Below, in pieces: positions 35,841 through 46,127 of a DNA stretch of 54,638 bases; the stretch's first letter is position 1; every line of letters starts with the position of its first letter. The notes below the pieces were generated by a model that did no database searches, was not told where the DNA came from, and saw only the letters and a program-made list of their open reading frames with translations. The DNA comes from Nitrospira sp. Its GTDB lineage: Bacteria; Nitrospirota; Nitrospiria; Nitrospirales; Nitrospiraceae. The position numbers and the translations under genes are program-made. The stretch covers positions 1 to 54,638 of the forward strand of contig PLBR01000088.1 of the NCBI GenBank assembly GCA_003135435.1, written 5' to 3'.

Positions 35841-37532
35841 TCACTCAGACCGCTTCCCCTTCGCCCCCGCAATGAGTTCCGCTGCTGTTTCGCGCACTTT
35901 TTTCGTAATGGTCAGACCGCTCAACATGCGGGCGATTTCCTCTTCTCGCCCCATTCCCTTGAGCGCTCTGACAGACGTGGATGTCCGTTGACTCTCCAGC
36001 CCCTTTTCCACAAGCAGATGATGCTCCGCTTGAGACGCGACCTGAGGAAGATGGGTGATACAAAACACTTGATGGAACGCCCCGAGCTTGCGCAGTCTAG
36101 TTCCCATGGCTGCAGCGACTGCTCCACCGACTCCCGTATCGATCTCGTCAAATACCAGGACCGGAACCTGGTCCATCTCGGCCAACACCGTCTTGAGCGC
36201 CAGCATGATACGCGAGAGTTCCCCGCCGGACGCCACGCGCCCCAAAGGTCTCGGCGGTTCACCCCGATTGCTTGAGAGAAGAAACTCCACTCGGTCACGC
36301 CCAGCCGGTCCGAGCCCCTCGGCCGACTCATCGCTCGAGACCGTTATCTGAAACACCGCCTGCTCCATTTTCACCGCTACCAGCTCCGCTCCCACAAGCG
36401 CCGTCATTCGCGTGGCCGCGTCAATTCGCTTCTTGGACAGCTGCTGTGCCAGGGTGCGAAGGCGGCGGTCCTCTTCGTCCAGCCGCGCGGTCAACTCAGC
36501 AATTCGCGCTTCACGATTGTCCAATAACAGAAGCTCCTCCTGCGCCAATCTGCCCGTCACAAGTACCGCCTCAACCGATCCTCCATACTTTTTCTTCAAC
36601 CGTTGGATCAGATCGAGTCGGTCCTCCACGACAGCCTGTCGGTCAGGATCAGCCTCTAACTGTTGCGCATAGTCGCGCAACCGCCCGGCAAGTTCTTTCA
36701 GTTGGATCGCCGACTCCGAAGCAGCCTGTTCACAATCACCCATCGCCGGATCGGTCTGGGCCAACTCTGCAAGGATCCGTCCGATCCGTCCAAGCCTGGT
36801 GAGGACAGCCTGCTCATCCTCCTGCAACTCGACATGAGCCTCCTGGGCCAGTTCCCTGAGCCGATGCGCATGGACCAATCGCTGCCGCTCGCTACGAAGC
36901 CGCGCTTCTTCATCAGGCAGCAGGCAAGCTTGTTCGATCTCCTGGGCCTGGAATCGCAACATATCCTCACGTCTTGCACGATCGACGACGTCACTCTGCA
37001 AGACATCCAACTGCGTACGGAGTTCCTTCCATCCCCGGTAGGCCTGCTCGTAGCTCCCGCGTAGCTCGTAGAGGCGTCCGAACGCATCGAGCGCATCCAA
37101 TTGTTTGGCGGTAGCCAACAGCGATTGCTGTTCATGCTGGCCATGGATATCGACGAGGGTACCACCCAGTTCTTCGAGCACACGCAGGGGGCACAGGCTA
37201 CCGTTGACGTACACCCGGTGGCGACCCGATCGGGAGAGCACACGCCGAAGAATCAGCTCAGACTCGTGCTGACCGATGATGTCTTGTGACCGCAGACGTT
37301 GAAGGAGTGGATGGGTATCTGGGAGATGGAAGGCTGCTTCGAGCTGGGTCTCGTCTTCTCCTGAACGAATCTGATCGGTCGAGGCCCGTCCGCCGACCAA
37401 CAAGGCGATGGCATCAATGAGAAGTGATTTACCGGCCCCGGTCTCCCCGGTCAGGACCGTAAACCCAGACTGGAATTGGAGACTGAGCTGCTCGATGAGC
37501 GCGAAATTGACAATGCGCAACTCGGAGAGCAT
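35841..37532 (-). CDS. recN: DNA repair protein RecN
   Basis: 'MLSELRIVNFALIEQLSLQFQSGFTVLTGETGAGKSLLIDAIALLVGGRAS', 'VASGGELSRIMLALKTVLAEMDQVPVLVFDEIDTGVGG'. Confidence 0.95.
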   Translation of the reverse strand: MLSELRIVNFALIEQLSLQFQSGFTVLTGETGAGKSLLIDAIALLVGGRASTDQIRSGEDETQLEAAFHLPDTHPLLQRLRSQDIIGQHESELILRRVLSRSGRHRVYVNGSLCPLRVLEELGGTLVDIHGQHEQQSLLATAKQLDALDAFGRLYELRGSYEQAYRGWKELRTQLDVLQSDVVDRARREDMLRFQAQEIEQACLLPDEEARLRSERQRLVHAHRLRELAQEAHVELQEDEQAVLTRLGRIGRILAELAQTDPAMGDCEQAASESAIQLKELAGRLRDYAQQLEADPDRQAVVEDRLDLIQRLKKKYGGSVEAVLVTGRLAQEELLLLDNREARIAELTARLDEEDRRLRTLAQQLSKKRIDAATRMTALVGAELVAVKMEQAVFQITVSSDESAEGLGPAGRDRVEFLLSSNRGEPPRPLGRVASGGELSRIMLALKTVLAEMDQVPVLVFDEIDTGVGGAVAAAMGTRLRKLGAFHQVFCITHLPQVASQAEHHLLVEKGLESQRTSTSVRALKGMGREEEIARMLSGLTITKKVRETAAELIAGAKGKRSE

Positions 37533-37553
37533 TGCGGCGGGTGGCTACATTCC

Positions 37554-37901
37554 TTAGGCTGAGCCGGCTGGTTGCGCCAGCAGCGAATCGATCATTTCCT
37601 TGAACTGCCGCTTCGGTCGCGCTCCAACCAGTTTCTCCACGACCTGGCCGTTTTTGAAAAACAGAATCGTCGGGATACTCATGACCTGATAGCGGCCTGC
37701 GACTTCGGGATTTTCATCGGTATTGAGCTTCCGGACCTTCACCTTCCCTGCATACTCTTTGGCCAGTTCCTCAACGATCGGAGCAACCATTTGGCAAGGA
37801 CCGCACCAGACGGCCCAGAAGTCCACCATCACAAGTTCAGAGGCCTTCATGACGTCTGCATCCCACGTTGCATCTTCGACCTTCAGTGCATCACTTGCCA
37901 C
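37554..37901 (-). CDS. trxA: Thioredoxin
   Basis: 'VMVDFWAVWCGPCQMVAPIVEELA'; GTG start at 37901 with upstream GGAGG; the longer ORF to 38270 is not supported. Confidence 0.9.
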   Translation of the reverse strand: MASDALKVEDATWDADVMKASELVMVDFWAVWCGPCQMVAPIVEELAKEYAGKVKVRKLNTDENPEVAGRYQVMSIPTILFFKNGQVVEKLVGARPKRQFKEMIDSLLAQPAGSA

Positions 37902-38112
37902 GTCGCATTCCTCCTTCGCTGAGTACACGATAATATCTGAAATCGCTATGGCATCGTATACCAGCCCTCTTCGAGGAGTCAAATCCTCCGGACCGGCACA
38001 TGACATGACCAGTGCAGCTCGGCGGAGGAGAACTCCGCAGCTCACCAGAGGGATACGGCAAGGAGAGCGGGCCCCAGACTGAGCATCACACGAGCCGTTC
38101 TTCCAGACAATC

Positions 38113-40578
38113 TCACCGTCCACTCCCATCCATCCCAGGCTGGGGTATGGCCGATTGTGGCATCCCATACGGTCCTCCCGGCGCAGCCCAGGGCAGACCC
38201 TTCTCCCCGATAAGCAACGGACTGAGAATATTTTTGATGACGGCCGTTCCGAAGTTTTCAGTCCATCCAACCCCGGTTAGATTGAGCATGAAGTTATACT
38301 GCTGACGATCGGGGAACTCCAAAATGTAGAGTCCCATCGACCAACACTTACAGGGATTCTGATAGAGGGCAACGACATCATACTCCGGGCTCCTGCCGTT
38401 CTTCACATCGTAGTAGGCCTTTGCCCCAATCGTCCACCCCCACGGCGTACGAAACGCCCCTCCCGCTGTGACAAATTGAATCTCAGGGGTTGGGGCGTAG
38501 ACCTGACTAAACGAAATCGGATTCCACACGTCTCCGCGTTGTACGCGATTACCATCATGTGTGAAACGCTGCCCCACTTGGAGGTACCAGTAGTTGGACT
38601 GCTGGACCCGGAAGTCGGTGTTGAATTGACTCACCGACGACCGGTAGGGATCGAAAAACGCATCGATGGTCAGATACTGGTTAATGGCAGGCTGCTGACC
38701 GGGGGCAGCCACGCCACCCCGGCCAAACGCGGCATCCGCTAACTGAGCCGGCGTGAACTGAGGGGTCGTATTGCCGATCACGGCCCGCATCCAGAGATCG
38801 GAAAGTTTCTTCCCCTCAACCGCCGTGGTTGCCGGCTGTAACGGCTGTGTCACGGTTCCGAGCGGAGGAATCACTCCAGGCGTGAAATCCCGAGCTCTCG
38901 TTTGCACGGCACCCACGTGATAACTCTGGGCCATCGTGAAATCCAGCCAATTGAAACTGCTGCTGCCCGCTTGCTCTAACAGCCGGCTGCGGAGCGCATA
39001 GGTCAGCAAGTTTTTCTTCGGCAGATCGTCTACCTGATCGATCTGAGTCAATTGTGACTGGTCAGTCGGCGGGACATATTCATACATGACGCCGGGCTCG
39101 AAGGTATGCAGAAAGGTATTGCCCTCGCTCGTTCCGAAGCGGCGGCTCAGCTTCGACCTCGCATCAAGTCCCGCCCAAAAGGTCTCACGATGCTGGCTTT
39201 CAGGATTTTGTACCCCCCGCGTGTAGTAGACCTCGCGCACTTTCAATTGGGGGGTCAGGCCCACGATGTGGCCGAAATCCAGGACATCGGTCGACAGTCC
39301 CGGCAGAACATCGATTCGATTCTGGGTAAATCCCTGTTCGCGATAAAAATTCACGAAATTCATATCCGTACCTAGCAGCATCGGCGAATTGAACAATGAA
39401 AGATTCGGCAGACTGTAGCCGATTTCCGGCAGGCGCTGAAACGTATCCACTCCTCCCGATTGCAACGGCTGCAGATATTGACCGAGCAGGTACGTGTTTC
39501 CATAAGCTAGACGTTGCGTCGCCAAGAGATTCGATTCGCCGCTGGGAAGGGCCCGCTGGGCTCCCGAGTTGCTCAATTGCTGGAGATAGCTCGCGTCCGA
39601 TACAAGAAGCACTTTCGCTCTCAGCAACAAGTCCGGCGTGAACTGTTGGGTGTGGGTCCCACTGAGTAAGCCACGAGTACGATTCGCATCTTGTCCCGTC
39701 TGGCTCATGCCGGACACATTCGGCAACTCTGTCTGCTGCAAGGCACTGACGAGCCACTGCCCACTCGATTTCTGGTCCAACACATACCGATACTCAAAAT
39801 CGCTGCCATACCCGAGATTCGCGTAGTATTGCGGGGAGATCGTCAGATCCTGACTAGGATTGATGGCCCAAAAGAAGCTTTCTTGGAGGTGCATGCCGAA
39901 TCGATTGTCGTACCCGACATTGGGAATGAGGAACCCACTGCGGCGCGTAGAGAGCGGATACGTCAGCGTGGGAATAGGAATCACCCGGACATCGTTCACG
40001 CAGAGCCATCCACCCGTAAACGCCACGTTGTCGCCGGCATTCAGGTCGAGATCCTTGAACTGGAACCGCCAGGCCGGCGTCTCACCTGCCTGCGCATCGC
40101 AGTTCGTAAAGCGGCCCTCTTTCACCCGATAATGGTCCTCTGAAAACCGCTGCAGAAGGCGCCCCTCCACCGAGGTATTCGTGGATTTGAAATTCACCCG
40201 TCCGTGCGTGGCCACCCCAGCTTCAGTATTCACGTTGAGTTCCAACCGTTCGGTCACAAGATCGGCTTTGGGATCGGTGAGTCGGACGTGGCCCGTGGCA
40301 ATCAATACGCCAGGCATTGCCTGGAGAGTCATGTGATCGGCCGTCAGACGCAGGGTGCCCTGGTTGACCACCACCGAGCCATCGGCTTCGTAGACTTCTT
40401 GTTCTTGTAGATAATCGATTCGTTCTGCGGTGATGTCGAGCGGGAGCCCACCGGGGGATGTTGTCGTCGCTACGGAACCTCCCCCATTCCCTGCAGCAAC
40501 CCCCGCGTGTGGAAGCAGTAATCCCAGCAGCAACCAACCAACCAGACACATCCACAGCCGCGTTGCGATGCCTGCCAT
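38113..40578 (-). CDS. lptD: LPS-assembly protein LptD
   Basis: 'ITAERIDYLQEQEVYEADGSVVVNQGTLRLTADHMTLQ', 'LTYPLSTRRSGFLIPNVGYDNRFGMHLQESFFWAINPSQDLTISPQYY', beta-rich C-terminus. Confidence 0.85.
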   Translation of the reverse strand: MAGIATRLWMCLVGWLLLGLLLPHAGVAAGNGGGSVATTTSPGGLPLDITAERIDYLQEQEVYEADGSVVVNQGTLRLTADHMTLQAMPGVLIATGHVRLTDPKADLVTERLELNVNTEAGVATHGRVNFKSTNTSVEGRLLQRFSEDHYRVKEGRFTNCDAQAGETPAWRFQFKDLDLNAGDNVAFTGGWLCVNDVRVIPIPTLTYPLSTRRSGFLIPNVGYDNRFGMHLQESFFWAINPSQDLTISPQYYANLGYGSDFEYRYVLDQKSSGQWLVSALQQTELPNVSGMSQTGQDANRTRGLLSGTHTQQFTPDLLLRAKVLLVSDASYLQQLSNSGAQRALPSGESNLLATQRLAYGNTYLLGQYLQPLQSGGVDTFQRLPEIGYSLPNLSLFNSPMLLGTDMNFVNFYREQGFTQNRIDVLPGLSTDVLDFGHIVGLTPQLKVREVYYTRGVQNPESQHRETFWAGLDARSKLSRRFGTSEGNTFLHTFEPGVMYEYVPPTDQSQLTQIDQVDDLPKKNLLTYALRSRLLEQAGSSSFNWLDFTMAQSYHVGAVQTRARDFTPGVIPPLGTVTQPLQPATTAVEGKKLSDLWMRAVIGNTTPQFTPAQLADAAFGRGGVAAPGQQPAINQYLTIDAFFDPYRSSVSQFNTDFRVQQSNYWYLQVGQRFTHDGNRVQRGDVWNPISFSQVYAPTPEIQFVTAGGAFRTPWGWTIGAKAYYDVKNGRSPEYDVVALYQNPCKCWSMGLYILEFPDRQQYNFMLNLTGVGWTENFGTAVIKNILSPLLIGEKGLPWAAPGGPYGMPQSAIPQPGMDGSGR

Positions 40579-40579
40579 G

Positions 40580-41875
40580 TCAGCCCCGAAGCGGCGAAAG
40601 CCCACAGCCACGGAACCATGCCGTGCACTCGCCCACGAGCATGAGCGAGCCCGTCACACACACCAGACCGTCCGGCATCGCCAGCTGTCTGGCCAACGCC
40701 ATCGCATCACTGAGCAACGGCACGACATGTGGATGAGGCAGCAGACCTTCGAGCGAGGCTCGGAGTTCCTGCGCGGTGGCAGAGCGTGGGAGATTCGCCT
40801 GCGTCAACACCACCCCATCGACCAGACCCCTGAACGGTTCAACAAAGCTTCGATGGTCCTTGTCGCGCATCATTCCAAGGACAAGGACCACAGGGCGGGA
40901 CGGATGAGATCGGTCAGAGCGCGTGAGATAGTCGGCCAAGACCGTGGCGGCAGCAGGATTATGCGCGCCATCCAGCAGGATCGTCGGACGGCGATCGACC
41001 ACTTCCAATCGTCCGGCCCAGTTGACTGCACACAGCCCCTCCCGCACCGCCTCGCCCGTGACAGCAATCCCGTGAGGGGCGGCCGCCCCTACCAGCGCCA
41101 GCGCACAAGCGGCGTTATCCAGTTGGTGGCGACCCTCCAGGGCACAGGTCAGCCCGTCATAGTGCATACCCAGACCACGATAAGAAAATTGCTGGGGCGT
41201 CTCTCCCTCTGTGCGAAAATCCTCATGCAGACGAAACACCGGGGCCTGCCGCTTCTGTGCCACCTGTTCGATCGTCCGCCACGCGTCATCGTTGAGTCGC
41301 CCCAGCACCACCGGCACCCCCGGCTTGATAATGCCGGCCTTCTCAAACGCGATCGCGGCACGGGTGGTCCCCAAATACTCCTGATGATCGAAGGAAATAG
41401 TCGTGATCGCACAGGCCATGGGTGTCACCACGTTGGTGGCATCGAATCTCCCGCCCAATCCAACCTCCAACAGGGCCACGTCCACCCCTGAGTCGGCAAA
41501 GTGCTGAAACGCCATCGCCGTCGTATATTCGAAGAAGGTAGGTGACAGATCCGGTTGACAGAGGGTCTGAAGTTGTTCGGTCAATTGTGCTACCTGCGAT
41601 TCAGCAATCATCTCGCCGTTCACGCGGATCCGCTCTCGGAACTCCACGAGATGAGGCGAGGTATAGAGTCCCACTCGATACCCTGCCGCCTGCAACACGG
41701 CGGCGGCTATGGCCGCGGTGGATCCTTTTCCATTCGTGCCGGCGATGTGCAACGTACGGTACCGGATCTGCGGCATGCCGAGTCGCACCATCAACGCCGT
41801 CATCGTCTCAAGACCCAGTTTGATGCCATGCTTTTGCAGGCGATACAAATAAGCCACGGCAGAGGAATAGGTCAT
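40580..41875 (-). CDS. folC: Bifunctional folylpolyglutamate synthase / dihydrofolate synthase
   Basis: 'HIAGTNGKGSTAAIAAAVLQAAGYRVGLYTSPHLVEFRERIRVNGEMI', 'ILLDGAHNPAAATVLADYL'. Confidence 0.93.
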   Translation of the reverse strand: MTYSSAVAYLYRLQKHGIKLGLETMTALMVRLGMPQIRYRTLHIAGTNGKGSTAAIAAAVLQAAGYRVGLYTSPHLVEFRERIRVNGEMIAESQVAQLTEQLQTLCQPDLSPTFFEYTTAMAFQHFADSGVDVALLEVGLGGRFDATNVVTPMACAITTISFDHQEYLGTTRAAIAFEKAGIIKPGVPVVLGRLNDDAWRTIEQVAQKRQAPVFRLHEDFRTEGETPQQFSYRGLGMHYDGLTCALEGRHQLDNAACALALVGAAAPHGIAVTGEAVREGLCAVNWAGRLEVVDRRPTILLDGAHNPAAATVLADYLTRSDRSHPSRPVVLVLGMMRDKDHRSFVEPFRGLVDGVVLTQANLPRSATAQELRASLEGLLPHPHVVPLLSDAMALARQLAMPDGLVCVTGSLMLVGECTAWFRGCGLSPLRG

Positions 41876-41930
41876 GGTGTAGCCAGGCGGGACGGGAGGT
41901 TAGCCAGGATTCTTCATGCAGAGTCCGGAA

Positions 41931-42767
41931 TTAAAAATGCGCGACGAGGGTGCTTAAGGTTTCTTTCAGCTGTTTGCGCTCCACGATCATATCGATCATG
42001 CCATGCTCCAAGAGAAATTCCGCACGCTGAAACTGATCCGGCAGCTGCTGCTTAATCGTCTGCTCGATCACGCGTGGACCGGCAAATCCGATCAGCGCTT
42101 TCGGTTCGGCCAGAATCACATCGCCCAACATGGCGACGCTGGCGGTGACACCCCCGAATGTAGGATCGGCTAACAGACAAATAAACGGGAGTTTGGCCTC
42201 GCCCAACTTGGCGACAGCGGCAGAGGTCTTGGCCATCTGCATCAGGGAGAGAATCCCCTCTTGCATCCTGGCTCCTCCGGAGGTCGTGACCAAAATGACC
42301 GGCAACCTGCCCTCCAATGCGCGATCGATCGCCCGGCAGATCTTTTCCCCGACGACCGACCCCATGCTGCCACCCATAAAACTGAAGTCAAACACGCAGA
42401 GCACCACACGACGGCCATTGAGCATTCCTTCGCCAATCACCATGGCATCTTTTCGGCCGGTCTTCTCCTGGTGCGCCTTCACCCGATCCCTGTACGATTT
42501 CGTGTCCTGAAAGTTCAGCGGGTCCTGGGGACCGAGCTCCGCATCCCACTCTTTGAACGTCCCGAAGTCGACCAAGAGCGCAATACGCTCCATGACGGAA
42601 ATCGGGAAATGGTAGTCGCACTTCGGACAGACCTTATTATTACGCTCGACCTCTTTGCGATAGACAATTTCTCGGCAGTGATTGCACTTGAGCCACATCC
42701 CTTCCGAAATTTTCGATCGTTTCGGGGCTTCAGGCTCGGTTGTTTTCTGTTTTTTAAACCAGGCCAT
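41931..42767 (-). CDS. accD: Acetyl-CoA carboxylase carboxyltransferase subunit beta
   Basis: '[35 protein letters not shown]', '[24 protein letters not shown]'. Confidence 0.95.
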   Translation of the reverse strand: MAWFKKQKTTEPEAPKRSKISEGMWLKCNHCREIVYRKEVERNNKVCPKCDYHFPISVMERIALLVDFGTFKEWDAELGPQDPLNFQDTKSYRDRVKAHQEKTGRKDAMVIGEGMLNGRRVVLCVFDFSFMGGSMGSVVGEKICRAIDRALEGRLPVILVTTSGGARMQEGILSLMQMAKTSAAVAKLGEAKLPFICLLADPTFGGVTASVAMLGDVILAEPKALIGFAGPRVIEQTIKQQLPDQFQRAEFLLEHGMIDMIVERKQLKETLSTLVAHF

Positions 42768-42810
42768 TCTGGGCTCCTCCTAGTCCGACACAGGACCACC
42801 GCGCTTCACT

Positions 42811-43013
42811 ATCAGGATGCTGAAAAAGTCCGCCAGCGGCGTTCTCGCATCGTTCAGACCCTCAACGTACCCCAGAGGGTACGCCTCGGGCCTTCACTCG
42901 CTGCGGCCTTGCCGGACGGCCTTTTTGAGCATCCTGTGGGGTGTTCCCTCTGTGCCACACGTACGGACCCTCGAAGTTCTCGCGCGCAAACATAGTACCT
43001 GCGCAGCCTGCTA
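42811..43013. repeat. Composite palindromic intergenic element
   Basis: CAGGATGCTGAAAAAGTCCGCCAGC ... CTCAACGTACCCCAGAGGGTACGCCTCGG ... GGCCTTTTTGAGCATCCTG plus outer arm to GCGCAGCCTGCTAG. Confidence 0.9.
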
Positions 43014-43093
43014 GAGTTTGAGGATGGAAGAATACCATAGCCGCCCGTATGACGCACGTAGATTTCCCATCGATGAACGTGACGGCGCGGATG

Positions 43094-43801
43094 TCAGAAA
43101 AGTTGGCCGCCAAAGGCAATCTGGAACATCATCGTAAGTCCGACGGCAACGCTTCCAAGACTCGCCAGCCCTTGGACCGTGAGAAAGATGGGACGCCCGA
43201 GGTTCAGCGACCACAGCACCGGAAGGCTCACGACTATCCCGACCAACATCATCCCCAGGATCGAGCCAACCCCGAACACCGCGATATACGTGAGCCCCTC
43301 CGACACCGATCGCGCAGACGACAGCACGATCAACAACAGCGCCGCCGACCCGGCCAGACCATGGGCCATCCCGATACAGAACGGTCTAACGGAATCACGC
43401 CACCAATGTACATGCCCGTGATCCTCGACCAGCGCATGACTATGCAGGTGCACGTGCCGCTCACCGTCATGGTCGTGCGTATGCACATGCCAGCGTTCTC
43501 GGACCAATCGCACCCCGAGCATTCCGCCGAGGAACACGAGCATGGCGCCAACGCCGAACTCGGCCGCCAATGCAATCGGTTCAGGGATCGGCACGCGAAG
43601 CACCAACACCACCGCCCCGACCAGCAACAAGACCACCGTATGTCCGAGCCCCCAGCTGAATCCAATCATGCCGGACGCGCGCAGCGAGGGTCGCTGCGAC
43701 AGCACCGTGGATACGGCAGCTAAATGATCCGTGTCCAAGGCGTGGCGAAGCCCCAGCACAAATCCAAGTCCCAAAATGGTCAGAAATTCAGTGTCCAGCA
43801 T
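43094..43801 (-). CDS. NicO/UreH-type nickel/cobalt transporter-like membrane protein
   Basis: 'LGLGFVLGLRHALDTDHLAAVSTVL' with His-rich loop 'HVHTHDHDGERHVHLHSHALVEDHGHVHWW'. Confidence 0.8.
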   Translation of the reverse strand: MLDTEFLTILGLGFVLGLRHALDTDHLAAVSTVLSQRPSLRASGMIGFSWGLGHTVVLLLVGAVVLVLRVPIPEPIALAAEFGVGAMLVFLGGMLGVRLVRERWHVHTHDHDGERHVHLHSHALVEDHGHVHWWRDSVRPFCIGMAHGLAGSAALLLIVLSSARSVSEGLTYIAVFGVGSILGMMLVGIVVSLPVLWSLNLGRPIFLTVQGLASLGSVAVGLTMMFQIAFGGQLF

Positions 43802-43821
43802 ACGCCATCAACAGGAATTGG

Positions 43822-44028
43822 CCTGGCAGAATGCTGAAAAATCTCGCCAGCGGCGTTCTCGCATCGCTCAGAGGCTCACCATACCGAAGCGTACGCCTCG
43901 CCTCTTCACTCGCTGCGGCCTTGCTGGACGACATTTTTGAGCATCCTGCGGATTATTCAGGCGCTATCGCCATTCGTAAAATCACAGCGGCACATTGAGT
44001 AAAGCCGAGTTTTCCCGCAACCTGCTAG
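43822..44028. repeat. Palindromic intergenic element with degraded outer arm
   Basis: GCAGAATGCTGAAAAATCTCGCCAGC ... ACATTTTTGAGCATCCTGC ... TTTTCCCGCAACCTGCTAG. Confidence 0.75.
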
Positions 44029-44057
44029 GACACAGGAATCGGCCGGCAGGTAGGACG

Positions 44058-45125
44058 TCAGCCGCCACGAGCGTGCATTTCGAGATGTGGGTCTTCACGA
44101 AGTTTCTCAATACCGATGAGTCCCCCGACACGCAATCCGTCCCGCTCGAGCGCCTTACGCTCTTCTGCGCCTCGGTCGCGGCGGCCTTCCCAGCCGGCAC
44201 GGATCACGGTCCGCATCTCCTCCGCGGAAGCACCGGCGCGGAGAGGCTTACGAAGATCCGTTCCCGTCGTCGCGTACAGACAGCGGTACCACATGCCGTC
44301 GGCGGTGACCCGGCTGCGATCGCAGGTCGCACAGAACGGCGTAGTCGTCGAAGGAATGATCCCAAAGGTCGTCCCATCCGGCAACAGATATCGCTGTGCC
44401 GGCGCAGCCCCCCGCTCAGGCATTGGCTCGATCGTCCCATAGTGCTTGCTCAGCATTGTGAGCATCGCCACTCGGGAAAATACTTCTTGTTGAGACCATT
44501 CGTTTGCGCCACCGACGTCCATATATTCGATAAACCGAACTTCCGCCTGCACATGCTTGCCAAATTCGATCAGCGCGACCAACTCATCGTCATTGAAACC
44601 CCGAATCACCACTGTATCGAGTTTCAAGCCGGTGAATCCCGCCCGAACCACCGACTCAATCCCTTCCAACACGCGCGCATACTCATCACGGCGGGTCAGT
44701 TGGCGAAATCGTTCCGGTCTCAGCGTATCGAGGCTGACTGTGACGCGGTGAAGCCCTGCCTCATACAGCGCCTCTGCCTGGTCCGCCAGAAGAATGCCAT
44801 TCGTCGTCAGCGCGATATCCGTCACCCGCCGATTTTGGAGCAACAGGCGAATCAGCCGAGGCAAATCGCGTCGAAGCAACGGCTCTCCGCCGGTCAGCCG
44901 CACGCGATCGACGCCGAGGTCGGTGAAATAGCTCGTCAGGCCTGCCATTTCCTCATGGGTCAGCAGATCCTCGCGCGGCAACCAGACATAGTCCTGCTCC
45001 GGCATGCAGTACTTGCAACGGAGATTGCATCGATCCGTCACGGACAAACGCAAGCTCCGCAACGGCCGGCCAAAGGCATCGGCAGCGGGAAAAAGAGAGG
45101 TACTTGTTGGTAACTGATCAGCCAA
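44058..45125 (-). CDS. moaA: GTP 3',8-cyclase MoaA
   Basis: 'LRLSVTDRCNLRCKYCMPEQDYVWLPREDLLTHEEM', 'VRLTGGEPLLRRDLPRLI'. Confidence 0.95.
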   Translation of the reverse strand: MADQLPTSTSLFPAADAFGRPLRSLRLSVTDRCNLRCKYCMPEQDYVWLPREDLLTHEEMAGLTSYFTDLGVDRVRLTGGEPLLRRDLPRLIRLLLQNRRVTDIALTTNGILLADQAEALYEAGLHRVTVSLDTLRPERFRQLTRRDEYARVLEGIESVVRAGFTGLKLDTVVIRGFNDDELVALIEFGKHVQAEVRFIEYMDVGGANEWSQQEVFSRVAMLTMLSKHYGTIEPMPERGAAPAQRYLLPDGTTFGIIPSTTTPFCATCDRSRVTADGMWYRCLYATTGTDLRKPLRAGASAEEMRTVIRAGWEGRRDRGAEERKALERDGLRVGGLIGIEKLREDPHLEMHARGG

Positions 45126-45165
45126 GGCTTTCTCGATATTTCTGGACGTTTCACGTTTGACGCTT

Positions 45166-45618
45166 CTAGGGATGTTCCTCCACCCAGACTTCGCCTTCCG
45201 GCGTATGTTCGAGTTTCCAGATCGGCGTGATTCGTTTCAATTCATCGATCGCCCACGTGCAGGCACGAAACGCTTCCGCTCGGTGCTCAGCCCCCACAAC
45301 AATCAGCACGATGTTTTCGCCGATGCCGATTTCGCCATACCGGTGGAGGATCGCCACCTCGATGATGTCAAAGTCCTTCAACGCCCGTTCGCGGATCTCG
45401 CGGAGCGTCTTCTGCGCCATGCCCTCGTAATGCTCGAACGTAATGCGATCCACATCCCGCCCCTTCGACCGGTCGCGCGCCGTCCCGAGAAAAATCGAAA
45501 TGCCGCCGATGCGCTTCGACCGACCCCGCACCCGATTGATCTCCGCATCCACGGAGAAATCCTCCCGTTGCACGCGGACAAACTTGGCATCGTCACCGGC
45601 AGGCTGCTGCATACTCAT
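45166..45618 (-). CDS. moaE: Molybdopterin synthase large subunit MoaE
   Basis: 'GGISIFLGTARDRSKGRDVDRITFEHYEGMAQKTLREI', 'IVVGAEHRAEAFRACTWAIDELKRITPIWKLE'. Confidence 0.9.
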   Translation of the reverse strand: MSMQQPAGDDAKFVRVQREDFSVDAEINRVRGRSKRIGGISIFLGTARDRSKGRDVDRITFEHYEGMAQKTLREIRERALKDFDIIEVAILHRYGEIGIGENIVLIVVGAEHRAEAFRACTWAIDELKRITPIWKLEHTPEGEVWVEEHP

Positions 45619-45666
45619 CTTTGTTCCTCTTAACTAGCGCGATCCACAGCCAACGAGTAAGTAGCC

Positions 45667-45837
45667 CGCAGGATGTTCAAACAGGCCAGACTTCTCACCC
45701 GCCCAACCCTGGTGCGCCGAGACGCACCTTGTCCCCAGCAAGGCCGCAACGAGCGAAGAGGCGAAGCGTACGCTTCGGTACGTTGAACCTCTGAGCGACG
45801 CGAGAACGAAGTTGGCGGACTGTTTCAACATCCTGCC
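45667..45837. repeat. Palindromic intergenic element abutting the moaD 3' end
   Basis: GCAGGATGTTCAAACAGGCC ... CACCCGCCCAACCCTGGTGCGCCGAGACGCACC ... CTGTTTCAACATCCTG. Confidence 0.85.
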
Positions 45838-46127
45838 GAGGCTCCACCGGCGAAGGGAGGTAACAGGGCTACCTCGTCGCCATCCTGAATCGTCGTATCT
45901 TCGTGCGCGATTTCTTGATTGACCGAGACGAGGACTTTTTTCTTCTGAATCAGTTCTCCGATGGCGGGGTATCCAGTTTCTAGCACACCGACGAGGTCTT
46001 TCACCCGTCTTCCATTGACGAGGTTCAGGGACAAGGTTCCCTGATTCCCCGCCAACATCTTCGTCATCCCAAAGAGGCGAACCGTGATCACGCAGTATCC
46101 TTTACCAGTTCCTTGAACCTGACTCAT
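45825..46127 (-). CDS. moaD: MoaD/ThiS family sulfur carrier, C-terminal extended
   Basis: 100 aa; 'LVSVNQEIAHEDTTIQDGDEVALLPPFAGGASAGC'; GG followed by five residues, stop codon inside the repeat. Confidence 0.85.
   Translation of the reverse strand: MSQVQGTGKGYCVITVRLFGMTKMLAGNQGTLSLNLVNGRRVKDLVGVLETGYPAIGELIQKKKVLVSVNQEIAHEDTTIQDGDEVALLPPFAGGASAGC

Noticed and set aside
37902-38270. N-terminal extension of the thioredoxin ORF
   Set aside because: The extension is not thioredoxin-like; a GTG with a good ribosome-binding site at 37901 fits the family.
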